Source: JAGXLC01 sp964461045
Lineage (GTDB): Bacteria > Bacteroidota > Bacteroidia > Bacteroidales > UBA12077
Length of the DNA stretch: 51,028 bases
Direction: 5' to 3'
Assembly (NCBI GenBank): GCA_964461045.1
Contig: CAYWSJ010000009.1
Span: 1-51,028 of the forward strand
Position numbers and translations under genes: made by a program. Under the pieces are notes generated by a model. That model ran no database searches. It was not told where the DNA came from and was given only the letters and a program-made list of their open reading frames with translations. Of the stretch, positions 34,404-42,277 are shown piece by piece; the first letter of the stretch is position 1; every line of letters begins with the position of its first letter.

Positions 34404-36050
34404 ATGTTTAAAGGACATCCCAAAGGACTTTTTGTAGCATTTTTCGCCAACATGGGAGAGCGTTTTGGTTTCTATACCATGATGGGGATATTGATTTTTT
34501 ACCTTACTGCGAAGTATGGACTCACAGAGTCTAACGCAGGAGTTATTTATAGTGTGTTCTATGGCTTGATTTATGCCCTGGCATTGGTTGGAGGTATCAT
34601 AGCCGACCGAACAAAAAACTATAAAGGAACGATCTATGTTGGTTTAATTACCATGTTAGCCGGTTATCTGCTGATGACAATTCCTGGATTTGGACTCATC
34701 TTCACAATAATAGCATTATTTGTCATTGCATTTGGTAATGGTTTATTCAAAGGTAACCTACAGGCAGTTGTAGGTCAGCTGTACGACAATCCCAAATATT
34801 CTCATTTGAGAGACTCTGCATTTAGCGTGTTTTATATGGGAATTAATATTGGTGCATTATTTGCTCCTTCTGCAGCTGCAGGAATTATAAACTGGTTTAT
34901 TAAAAAACAAGGTTTTGTAAGAAATAACGAATTGCCTGCTCTTATCCATAAGTTTAAAGAAGGAACAATATCAAAAGTGGACATGGATAGTTTGAGGGTA
35001 TATGCTGAGGAAGTTACGGTACAGCCACTAACCGATATTGCTACTTTTGCAGACAAATATCTTGATGCTTACAGTACAGGCTTTAACTACGCATTTGGTG
35101 CTGCTGCAGTTACCATGATAATTTCATTTCTTGTTTATACCTTCTTTAAGCAGAAACTTCCTGATGTGAAAAAAGCTCAAGAATCAGCAAAACAAGAAGG
35201 TAAACCGGTCGAAATGTCAAAAGCAGAAACCAAACAAAGATTAACAGCACTGTTCCTTGTTTTTGGAGTGGTTATCTTCTTCTGGATGGCTTTCCACCAG
35301 AATGGATTAACAATGAATTTGTTTGCGAGAGATTACACTGAAACCTCTGTTGGTCCGGGTACTTATCTGATATTTAACATTTGGTCGCTTGTATCCATTG
35401 TAATTGGTTTCTTTGGATTAAGTGCCCTGCTAAGAAAAGGTGCAGATATAAAAACAAGGCTAATTGGCGGAGTTATTGCTGTTGCTGCCGGGTTTATTGC
35501 CTATTACAAATATCAGGGTTTCGACCAAACCAATCCAATTTCTCCTGAGATTTTCCAACACTTTAATCCAACTATGATTGTATTGCTTACACCTATTGTT
35601 GTGGGTATTTTTGCATGGCTTAGAAAAAGAAACGCAGAACCTTCAGCACCCCGTAAGATTGGAATTGGTATGATTATTACAGCTGTTGGGTTTGTTATTT
35701 TATTAATTGGATCATTAGGTCTGGATCCCTTTTCACAGCTAGGTCCTGATTCACCCAGAGTTAGTGCTTACTGGCTGATTACTACTTACTTTACGCTCAC
35801 ACTAGCGGAGCTGTTCCTAAGTCCGATGGGTATCTCATTTGTGTCAAAAGTATCACCACCAAAATATCAAGGTATGATGCAGGGTGGATGGCTGCTGGCA
35901 ACTGCATTAGGTAACCAGATGTTATGGATTGGAAGCTATTTCTACGAAAGAGTTCAGATCTGGCAGGTTTGGGCAATCTTTATTGTTCTTACTATAATAG
36001 CAGCTGTATTTATCTTCTCAGTTATGAAAAAACTGGAGAAAGTTTCCTAA
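34404..36050 (+). CDS. POT-family proton-dependent peptide transporter (copy 1)
   Basis: A 548-residue MFS transporter of the POT/PTR family, which imports di- and tripeptides with protons. The N-terminal motif is GERFGFYTM (17-25; the ExxERFxYY region), followed by GGIIADR (about 62-68) and the FYMGINIGALFAP (about 144-156) PTR2 signature. About 14 helices are predicted. It has its own promoter and terminator and is a close paralogue of the next gene. The shortest variant of the ExxER motif is complete, so proton coupling is expected. Confidence 0.93.
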   Translation: MFKGHPKGLFVAFFANMGERFGFYTMMGILIFYLTAKYGLTESNAGVIYSVFYGLIYALALVGGIIADRTKNYKGTIYVGLITMLAGYLLMTIPGFGLIFTIIALFVIAFGNGLFKGNLQAVVGQLYDNPKYSHLRDSAFSVFYMGINIGALFAPSAAAGIINWFIKKQGFVRNNELPALIHKFKEGTISKVDMDSLRVYAEEVTVQPLTDIATFADKYLDAYSTGFNYAFGAAAVTMIISFLVYTFFKQKLPDVKKAQESAKQEGKPVEMSKAETKQRLTALFLVFGVVIFFWMAFHQNGLTMNLFARDYTETSVGPGTYLIFNIWSLVSIVIGFFGLSALLRKGADIKTRLIGGVIAVAAGFIAYYKYQGFDQTNPISPEIFQHFNPTMIVLLTPIVVGIFAWLRKRNAEPSAPRKIGIGMIITAVGFVILLIGSLGLDPFSQLGPDSPRVSAYWLITTYFTLTLAELFLSPMGISFVSKVSPPKYQGMMQGGWLLATALGNQMLWIGSYFYERVQIWQVWAIFIVLTIIAAVFIFSVMKKLEKVS

Positions 36051-36071
36051 TACGTTTTAATTATCAAAATG

Positions 36072-36106
36072 AAAAAGCCCTGTGTTCTTTAGATACAGGG
36101 CTTTTT
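36072..36106 (+). terminator. Rho-independent terminator of POT copy 1
   Basis: AAAAAGCCCTGT (36072-36083) pairs with ACAGGGCTTTTT (36095-36106) with an 11-nt loop. It lies 21 bp beyond the stop. Confidence 0.88.
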
Positions 36107-36237
36107 ATTAGTCTGTTCTCCTGTTATGAGATTAAACTTAAATATGAGATGAGCAGAATTAGTGCTCCTCATAAATTTGATATGTGAAGAGTTTTGAAAT
36201 GTTTATAAATTTTAAGGAAGTTAAGAATGATGAAAAA

Positions 36238-36267
36238 TTGGCGAGTGAAAAAAGATTTATATATTTG
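36238..36267 (+). promoter_or_regulatory. Promoter of the second POT transporter gene
   Basis: TTG (36238-36240), a 19-bp spacer and a perfect TATATTTG (36260-36267) give the same geometry as the promoter of POT copy 1. The ATG lies 52 bp downstream of the element. Confidence 0.7.
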
Positions 36268-36318
36268 TCTGACTTTTTAATATGGAATAATTAATTACTA
36301 ACTCAAAAACAATAAATT

Positions 36319-38034
36319 ATGTTAAAAGGACACCCAAAAGGACTTTTAGTAGCTTTTTTCGCTAATATGGGGGAACGCTTCGGTTACTATACCATGTTAG
36401 CGATTTTTGTATTGTATCTTCAGGCCAATTTTGGTTTTAATGCCAGCCAGGCCGGAGATTATTATGGAGGCTTCCTTTTTGGTATTTACTTTCTGCCTAT
36501 ACTCGGTGGTATTATCGCCGACCGTTTCCTGGGCTATGGTAAAACCATCGCATTAGGAACCATAATCATGTTTGTGGGGTATATGTTGTTGGCCTCCCCA
36601 GGCTTTTTTGCAATGGAAGGGAAGTTAATTATTATCGTTTCCTTATTTGTTATTTCATTAGGTACAGGTTTCTTTAAAGGGAACCTTCAGGCTTTAACAG
36701 GTAAGTTATACGATGATCCTAAGTACGCTGCAAACCGGGACAATGCATTCAATATTTTCTATATGGGAATTAATATTGGTGCTTTCTTTGCTCCTCACGC
36801 CGCAACAGGAGTTGTTAACTGGATGCTCGGTGGAAAAAACTTTAGTTATGAAAGTACCATTCCGCATCTTTCCAACTTGCAGGCGACTCCGCATCCTTTC
36901 CTGGATAAGATGACAGGAACCCTGCAGGCTAATTTTGAAGGCGTACAGACTTACACTGCCAAGCTTCAGCATTTTATGAGTGAAATGAATTTTGGAGGAA
37001 CAATCCAGGATTTTATCACTGAATATCCTACAACCTTATCAAAAGGTTATAGTGGAGCATTTGCTGTTGCTGCCGTAAGTATGCTGGTTTCTTTACTTAT
37101 CTTCACCATTTTCAGAAAATATTACAAGCATGCTGATGTAACAGAGAAACAAAAAGAAGCTCAGGCAGCTAAAGAAGGTAAGAAAGCTGATACTGTTAAG
37201 ATGTCTAAAGAAGAAGAAAAGAAACGATTGGTTGCTCTTGGTCTTGTATTTGTTACCGTAGCTTTCTTCTGGATGGCATTCCATCAGAACGGATTTACCT
37301 TAACAATCTTTGCACGTGATTTCACTGTAAGTGATGTAAGCAAATTTGACTATCTTTTCTTTGATTTAAAATCATTCTTACCATTGCTTGCTGCAATAGG
37401 AGGGCTGATTTTATTACTGCGTCGTAAATCGTCTGCAAAAACCAAAGCAATTGGAGCAGGACTTACAGTAGTTGGAGCAGCACTTGGTTACTGGGCTTAC
37501 ACAACCTTTGATCAGAATCCAACTATTGAACCTCAGCTATTCCAGCATTTTAACCCAATCTTTATTGTATTCCTTACACCATTGATTGTTGGTTTCTTTA
37601 CATGGTTGAGAAAGAAAGGCAAAGAACCTTCATCACCACGTAAGATTGGTATTGGAATGTTTTTAACAGCTGCAGGATTTATTGTAATGATGTCCGGTGC
37701 ACTTAAACTACAGTCAATGACTGGTCTTAGCCCTTATTGGTTAATCGGTACATATCTTACTTTAACTGTTGCTGAACTTTTCCTCAGTCCTATCGGAATT
37801 TCATTTGTTGCTAAAGTTGCACCACCACGATTCAGTGGACTTGCTCAAGGCGGATGGCTTGGAGCTACAGCAATCGGTAACTTACTTGCAGGACTGGTTG
37901 GAAAATTATGGGATATCGTTGAAATATGGCAATTCTTTGCGTTAATGGTAGGATTAACGATCTTGTCAGGAATTTTTATTTTCTCAATTATGAGAATTCT
38001 TGAAAATGCAACAAAATCCAATCCTGAAAAATAA
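36319..38034 (+). CDS. POT-family proton-dependent peptide transporter (copy 2)
   Basis: A 571-residue paralogue of the preceding protein. It shares the opening GHPKGLxVAFFANMGERFG, the FYMGINIGAFFAP signature and the C-terminal half. It differs by a longer central loop (about 170-250) and by its middle cytoplasmic segment. The pair probably differs in peptide preference or expression. A lipoprotein gene follows after 34 bp. Confidence 0.93.
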   Translation: MLKGHPKGLLVAFFANMGERFGYYTMLAIFVLYLQANFGFNASQAGDYYGGFLFGIYFLPILGGIIADRFLGYGKTIALGTIIMFVGYMLLASPGFFAMEGKLIIIVSLFVISLGTGFFKGNLQALTGKLYDDPKYAANRDNAFNIFYMGINIGAFFAPHAATGVVNWMLGGKNFSYESTIPHLSNLQATPHPFLDKMTGTLQANFEGVQTYTAKLQHFMSEMNFGGTIQDFITEYPTTLSKGYSGAFAVAAVSMLVSLLIFTIFRKYYKHADVTEKQKEAQAAKEGKKADTVKMSKEEEKKRLVALGLVFVTVAFFWMAFHQNGFTLTIFARDFTVSDVSKFDYLFFDLKSFLPLLAAIGGLILLLRRKSSAKTKAIGAGLTVVGAALGYWAYTTFDQNPTIEPQLFQHFNPIFIVFLTPLIVGFFTWLRKKGKEPSSPRKIGIGMFLTAAGFIVMMSGALKLQSMTGLSPYWLIGTYLTLTVAELFLSPIGISFVAKVAPPRFSGLAQGGWLGATAIGNLLAGLVGKLWDIVEIWQFFALMVGLTILSGIFIFSIMRILENATKSNPEK

Positions 38035-38068
38035 TATTATTAATTAAGAAATTGAAAAATATACAATT

Positions 38069-38506
38069 ATGAAAGTTCGTTTAATCATAATATCAAGTCT
38101 TTTAGCAGGCATACTCTTTATGTCAGGCTGTGGAACTGATAATCCTATGCAAGATTTAAGAGATGCTTCAAAAGAGATCGATAAGATTGAAAAACAATCT
38201 GAAAATATTCAAAATAAGGAGCAGGCTTTCACTGTTCTCCGTGATCTCAATGGCGCGATGAAAGATGTTAGAGAAGCTGCACTCGCTCTTGATAATAAAT
38301 ATAAGAATATGAGAGTGGGTAGTGACGAATTCAAAAAAGCAAAACAATCCGAAGATTTTAAGCAAACAATGAACGAGTTTGAAAAAATTAATTCGGAAAT
38401 TGATTCTTCTCTGGCTGTAATAAGTAAGAATCTTGATCCTTACAAAGATGATGAAGAGGTAAAAAAGATGCTGAATAAACTGCAGTCTCTTTTAATTTCA
38501 CGTTAA
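38069..38506 (+). CDS. Small helical lipoprotein
   Basis: A 145-residue protein with a lipobox (FMSGC, C21) and an otherwise helical, Lys/Asp/Glu-rich sequence likely to form coiled coils. No family was recognised. It lies 34 bp downstream of POT copy 2 and before a terminator, so it is probably cotranscribed with the transporter. Confidence 0.8.
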   Translation: MKVRLIIISSLLAGILFMSGCGTDNPMQDLRDASKEIDKIEKQSENIQNKEQAFTVLRDLNGAMKDVREAALALDNKYKNMRVGSDEFKKAKQSEDFKQTMNEFEKINSEIDSSLAVISKNLDPYKDDEEVKKMLNKLQSLLISR

Positions 38507-38530
38507 ACATCATTTTTCAAATTCTATAAT

Positions 38531-38560
38531 AAGGCAGAGTTTTTAAGCTCTGCCTTTTTT
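38531..38560 (+). terminator. Rho-independent terminator after the small lipoprotein gene
   Basis: AAGGCAGAG (38531-38539) pairs with CTCTGCCTT (38548-38556) around an 8-nt loop, followed by further T residues. Confidence 0.88.
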
Positions 38561-38626
38561 AATATTAATTTGTCTCCTTATTCTTTTTTTAAAAATTTGC
38601 ATCTGCCTCTTTAAAAACAAAAATTG

Positions 38627-38634
38627 TAAATTTG
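38627..38634 (+). promoter_or_regulatory. Bacteroidota-type -7 element (TAAATTTG) for the peptide-binding lipoprotein
   Basis: TAAATTTG lies 17 bp upstream of the ATG at 38652. A TTTG at 38596-38599 is farther than usual (27 bp) to serve as -33. Confidence 0.45.
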
Positions 38635-38651
38635 TTTTAAATATAAGAGTT

Positions 38652-40280
38652 ATGCGGTTTTATTTACTTTTAATTATTCCCATTCTGACTGTTCTTTATT
38701 CATGTAAAGAAAGTTCCTCTGAAAATGAAGATCTTACTGCATTCAGGTATAATGAATCAAAGGGCATTGCAACCCTTGATCCTGCTTTTGCAAAAAGTCA
38801 GACATTAATATGGCCTGTGCACCAGATATTTAATGGTCTGGTCCAGATGGATACTGCCCTGAATATTCAGCCTTGTATTGCCAAAGACTGGGAGGTATCT
38901 GCTGATGGGCAAACCTATACATTTTTTCTGCGAAAAGATGTGTACTTCCAGGATCATGATATTTTTATTGGGGATACGGGTAGAAGAGTAGTTGCCAGCG
39001 ATTTCGTGTACAGTATAAAAAGGATATATGATCCCGCTACTGCTTCACCCGGCGCCTGGATCTTTAATTACCTGGATAAAAAAAAGGGCCCTGAAGCGAT
39101 TAATGACTCAACATTGAAGATATACTTAAAAAGGCCATTCCCTGCTTTTTTAGGACTCTTAACAATGAAGTACTGTTCGGTGGTACCCAAAGAAGTTGTG
39201 GAACATTATGGCGATGAATTCGGAAGACATCCTGTTGGAACAGGCCCTTTTCAGTTTAAAATGTGGAAAGATGGCGAAAAACTTGTTCTTGTAAAAAACC
39301 AGGATTATTTTGAAAAAGATAAGAAAGGGAATCAATTGCCTTATCTTGATGCAGTCGCTATTTCTTTTATTTCTGATAAGCAATCCGAATTTCTGGAATT
39401 TATAAAAGGAGATATTGACTTTATTTCCGGTATGAATCCGGCTAATAAGGATGAACTGCTGACACGTTCGGGGAAATTAAATCCTAAATACAGGGATCGT
39501 ATAAAAATGTACTCCCAACCCTATCTGAATACAGAATATCTTGGATTTTTGTTGGATTCTTCAAAACTGGACAGAAAAACTTATGCAGTACTGAATAAAA
39601 ATGTGAGACAAGCTATTAATTTCGGCTTTGACCGGAAAAAAATGATGAAATATTTACGTAATAACATTGGGACTCCTGCAAATAATGGATTTATTCCTGA
39701 GGGATTGCCTGCTTTTGTTAAAGATTCAGTAATTGGATATACTTACCAACCTGAAAAAGCAAGAGATTTGCTTGCAAAAGCTGGATACCCCAAAGGAGAA
39801 GGGTTGTCAACTATTACTTTAACAACCACAGACGATTACAGGGATTTATGTGAATTTATTCAGCACCAGCTTGCTGAAATAGGTATAGATATTGAGATTG
39901 AGGTAAGTACAGGAGCTACCTTTCGCGATATGGTGGCTAATTCTAAATTACCTTTTTTTCGTGGATCATGGATTGCCGATTATCCTGATGCCGAAAATTA
40001 CCTGGCTCTTTTTTACAGCGAAAATTTTAGTCCGGGTGGTCCCAACTATACACATTTTAAAAATGATAAATATGATAAGTTGTATAGAAAAGCCCTGAAT
40101 ACAGCTGAACCTGAAGAGAGGAAAATATTATACCGGAAAATGGATAAGTTGCTAATCCGTAACGCACCTGTTGTACCACTTTATTATGACCAGGTGGTTC
40201 GTTTTTCCCAGAAAAATTTAAGCGGCTTAGGGAGTAATCCTATGAATTTGCTGACCCTCAAATATGTAAAAAAAGATTAA
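38652..40280 (+). CDS. Oligopeptide-binding lipoprotein (SBP family 5, OppA/DppA-like)
   Basis: A 542-residue extracytoplasmic solute-binding protein. A lipobox (VLYSC, C17) anchors it; the family-5 core includes AKDWEVSADGQTYTFFLRKD near 82-101 and RPFPAFLGLL near 163, with a C-terminal GSWIADYPDAENYL near 438. It would bind peptides, but no Opp/Dpp permease or ATPase genes are adjacent. It is followed after 2 bp by a BadF-type kinase gene, so the two are cotranscribed. Confidence 0.9.
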   Translation: MRFYLLLIIPILTVLYSCKESSSENEDLTAFRYNESKGIATLDPAFAKSQTLIWPVHQIFNGLVQMDTALNIQPCIAKDWEVSADGQTYTFFLRKDVYFQDHDIFIGDTGRRVVASDFVYSIKRIYDPATASPGAWIFNYLDKKKGPEAINDSTLKIYLKRPFPAFLGLLTMKYCSVVPKEVVEHYGDEFGRHPVGTGPFQFKMWKDGEKLVLVKNQDYFEKDKKGNQLPYLDAVAISFISDKQSEFLEFIKGDIDFISGMNPANKDELLTRSGKLNPKYRDRIKMYSQPYLNTEYLGFLLDSSKLDRKTYAVLNKNVRQAINFGFDRKKMMKYLRNNIGTPANNGFIPEGLPAFVKDSVIGYTYQPEKARDLLAKAGYPKGEGLSTITLTTTDDYRDLCEFIQHQLAEIGIDIEIEVSTGATFRDMVANSKLPFFRGSWIADYPDAENYLALFYSENFSPGGPNYTHFKNDKYDKLYRKALNTAEPEERKILYRKMDKLLIRNAPVVPLYYDQVVRFSQKNLSGLGSNPMNLLTLKYVKKD

Positions 40281-40282
40281 TT

Positions 40283-41122
40283 ATGAAGATAATTGCTGAT
40301 AGTGGCTCTACAAAAACAGACTGGGCTATACTTAAGGAAAGTAAGCAACCTGTGTTTACCCAAACAAGGAGCCTTAATCCATATTTTATTGATAGAGAAT
40401 TATCAGTCAATAGTCTCTTAGAGAATAAAAAACTATATTCTGTAAAAGAGGATACTTTACAAATTTTCTTTTATTCGGCAGGTTGCGGAAATGGAGAGAA
40501 TAAGAGAGTGATAAGGGAGATCCTCTTTAATGTTTTTCCAAAATCAGAGATCAATATTGAAACTGATTTGCTTGGAGCTGCAAGGGGATTGCTGAAGAAT
40601 CAAAAAGGAATAATAGCAATTCTGGGTACCGGCTCAAATTCCGGTTATTATGATGGAAAAAAGATTAGCAGCAAACAGCCTTCTTTAGGTTATATCCTTG
40701 GTGATGAAGGTAGCGGAAACGCAATTGGGAAAGCACTTATCCGGGCTTATGCATACAATGAAATGCCAAAAGAAATGGTACAGGCATTTGAATCTGCATT
40801 TGAAGTGGATCAGCAAAAACTATTGGGAAGGCTTTACAAAGAATCCTTTCCAGCTTATTATCTGGCATCTTTTGCTTCATTCTGTATTAAACACAAGAAC
40901 GAGAAATTTATTCACGAATTGATTCAAAAAGAACTGAGTTGTTTTTTTAAGCACCATATACTTAGATATGAGAATATAAGAAATTGTAAGATCGCTTTTA
41001 CAGGCTCTGTAGCATGGGAGTTTAAGAATATTCTGGATGATCTTTCCGGGCAGGAGAATTTATATATCAGCAAAGTAGAGAAAGCTCCAATACATTCACT
41101 GGCAGATTATCATTTTATCTGA
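40283..41122 (+). CDS. BadF/BadG-type ATPase, N-acetylglucosamine-kinase-like
   Basis: A 279-residue member of PF01869. The phosphate-binding motif DSGSTKTDWAIL (6-17), the second phosphate loop ILGTGSNSG (112-120) and GDEGSGNAIG (137-146) are clear and complete. Homologues phosphorylate amino sugars such as N-acetylglucosamine, so a role in cell-wall sugar recycling is plausible. Coupling to a peptide-binding lipoprotein could indicate uptake or recycling of muropeptides (inference). Confidence 0.85.
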   Translation: MKIIADSGSTKTDWAILKESKQPVFTQTRSLNPYFIDRELSVNSLLENKKLYSVKEDTLQIFFYSAGCGNGENKRVIREILFNVFPKSEINIETDLLGAARGLLKNQKGIIAILGTGSNSGYYDGKKISSKQPSLGYILGDEGSGNAIGKALIRAYAYNEMPKEMVQAFESAFEVDQQKLLGRLYKESFPAYYLASFASFCIKHKNEKFIHELIQKELSCFFKHHILRYENIRNCKIAFTGSVAWEFKNILDDLSGQENLYISKVEKAPIHSLADYHFI

Positions 41123-41203
41123 TCAATGAATGAAGATAATCTTTAAATTGTATTGTTAAAAAATCTATTTTTCTTATTTTTATATGAACCTTAAAACAAC
41201 GAT

Positions 41204-41962
41204 ATGTGGACAAGTGTAATAATTGATGATGAAAATAAGTCGAGGGAAACGCTAAATAAAATTATTGAGCGGTACTTTAGCGACCAGATAAGCGTTGTTT
41301 ATTTGGCAGATTCTGTTAAAGAAGGTGTTTTTGCCATAAATAAGTATGATCCCAAACTCGTGTTTTTGGATATTGAAATGCCTGAAGAGAATGGCTTTAA
41401 ATTATTTGACTATTTTGATTATTATAGCTTTGAGGTTGTTTTTACAACAGCCTATAAACAATATGCAATTGATGCCATCAAATATTCTGCTTTGGATTAC
41501 CTTCTAAAACCAATTAACTACATAGATCTGAAGGAAGTCCTGAAAAGATTAAATGAAAAACAAAAGAAAATAACCCCTCAATCACAAATTGATACTTTTT
41601 TGTCCAATATCAATACGGATTCTAAGGAATTTAATAAAATTGCATTGCCTACAATGGATGGCTTTCAGCTTGAAAGAATTAATAATATCATTTACTGTCA
41701 GGCTGAAGAAAATTATACCAAAATTTTTACTACTAGAGGAGAATCAATTATTGTAACAAAAACACTTAAAAGTGTAGAGGAATTATTACCTGAAAGTATA
41801 TTTTTCAGAATACATAAATCATATTTGGTTAATCTGAATTACATAAAATCTTATAGTAAATCTAACCGTTATAAAGTAACTCTTGAAAATGGGGTTAAGC
41901 TTGATGTAGCTACAAGGAGGAATGAAGATTTTGTAAAAGCGCTCACCAAGAGAAAGTCCTGA
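41204..41962 (+). CDS. LytTR-family response regulator
   Basis: A 252-residue two-component regulator. The receiver domain (about 1-120) has the acidic DDE at 8-10, phosphoacceptor D56 (VFLDIEMP) and K109 in YLLKPI. The LytTR DNA-binding domain (about 145-250) has the HKSYLVNLNYIKSY core. No histidine kinase gene is adjacent. Three 11-bp direct repeats lie 97 bp beyond its stop, upstream of the subtilisin gene, and may be its operator. Confidence 0.92.
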   Translation: MWTSVIIDDENKSRETLNKIIERYFSDQISVVYLADSVKEGVFAINKYDPKLVFLDIEMPEENGFKLFDYFDYYSFEVVFTTAYKQYAIDAIKYSALDYLLKPINYIDLKEVLKRLNEKQKKITPQSQIDTFLSNINTDSKEFNKIALPTMDGFQLERINNIIYCQAEENYTKIFTTRGESIIVTKTLKSVEELLPESIFFRIHKSYLVNLNYIKSYSKSNRYKVTLENGVKLDVATRRNEDFVKALTKRKS

Positions 41963-42058
41963 CTCCTGTTATACGGACATTTGTGCCCAAATGTTTAATT
42001 TTCACTAGTTTATTTTAAACATAAAAATTTATGGTTGCAATTTTTTTGTAGAGTTGTT

Positions 42059-42091
42059 AACAAGTTTTCAACAAGTTATTAACAGGTTTGT
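42059..42091 (+). promoter_or_regulatory. Three direct repeats of 11 bp, candidate LytTR operator
   Basis: AACAAGTTTTC (42059-42069), AACAAGTTATT (42070-42080) and AACAGGTTTGT (42081-42091) are head-to-tail with exactly 11-bp spacing, about one helical turn. LytTR proteins bind direct repeats, so the regulator encoded just upstream is the obvious candidate. Binding is not shown by sequence alone. Confidence 0.5.
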
Positions 42092-42221
42092 TCTTTTTTA
42101 TCACACAGATAGTGAATGTTTTTTAACAAATATTTATATGATATATGTTATTTGATTACATGATAAAGATCATGAAAAATTTGTATTCCTGTTTTCAGAT
42201 AAATATATTGCAAACCCAAAT

Positions 42222-42250
42222 ATGAAATTTTTAAATCAATTAAATTTCAT
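42222..42250. promoter_or_regulatory. Perfect 9-bp inverted repeat before the subtilisin gene
   Basis: ATGAAATTT (42222-42230) and AAATTTCAT (42242-42250) are perfect inverted repeats separated by 11 bp, ending 27 bp before the ATG. It could be an operator or a 5' UTR hairpin. Confidence 0.4.
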
Positions 42251-42277
42251 GAATTGTTAACCTAAACCATTTAAATT

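Larger units (their letters stand above)
41963..42277. other. Regulatory spacer upstream of the subtilisin gene
   Basis: A 315-bp AT-rich spacer holding the triple 11-bp direct repeat (42059-42091) and a perfect 9-bp inverted repeat (42222-42250). Just before the ATG it has an AATTGTTAACCTAAA leader (42252-42266) that recurs upstream of the papain-like gene. No perfect TAnnTTTG was seen. Confidence 0.6.

Noticed and set aside
36051..36187. Small reading frame after POT copy 1
   Set aside because: It overlaps the end of the transporter gene and its terminator and has no recognizable domain.
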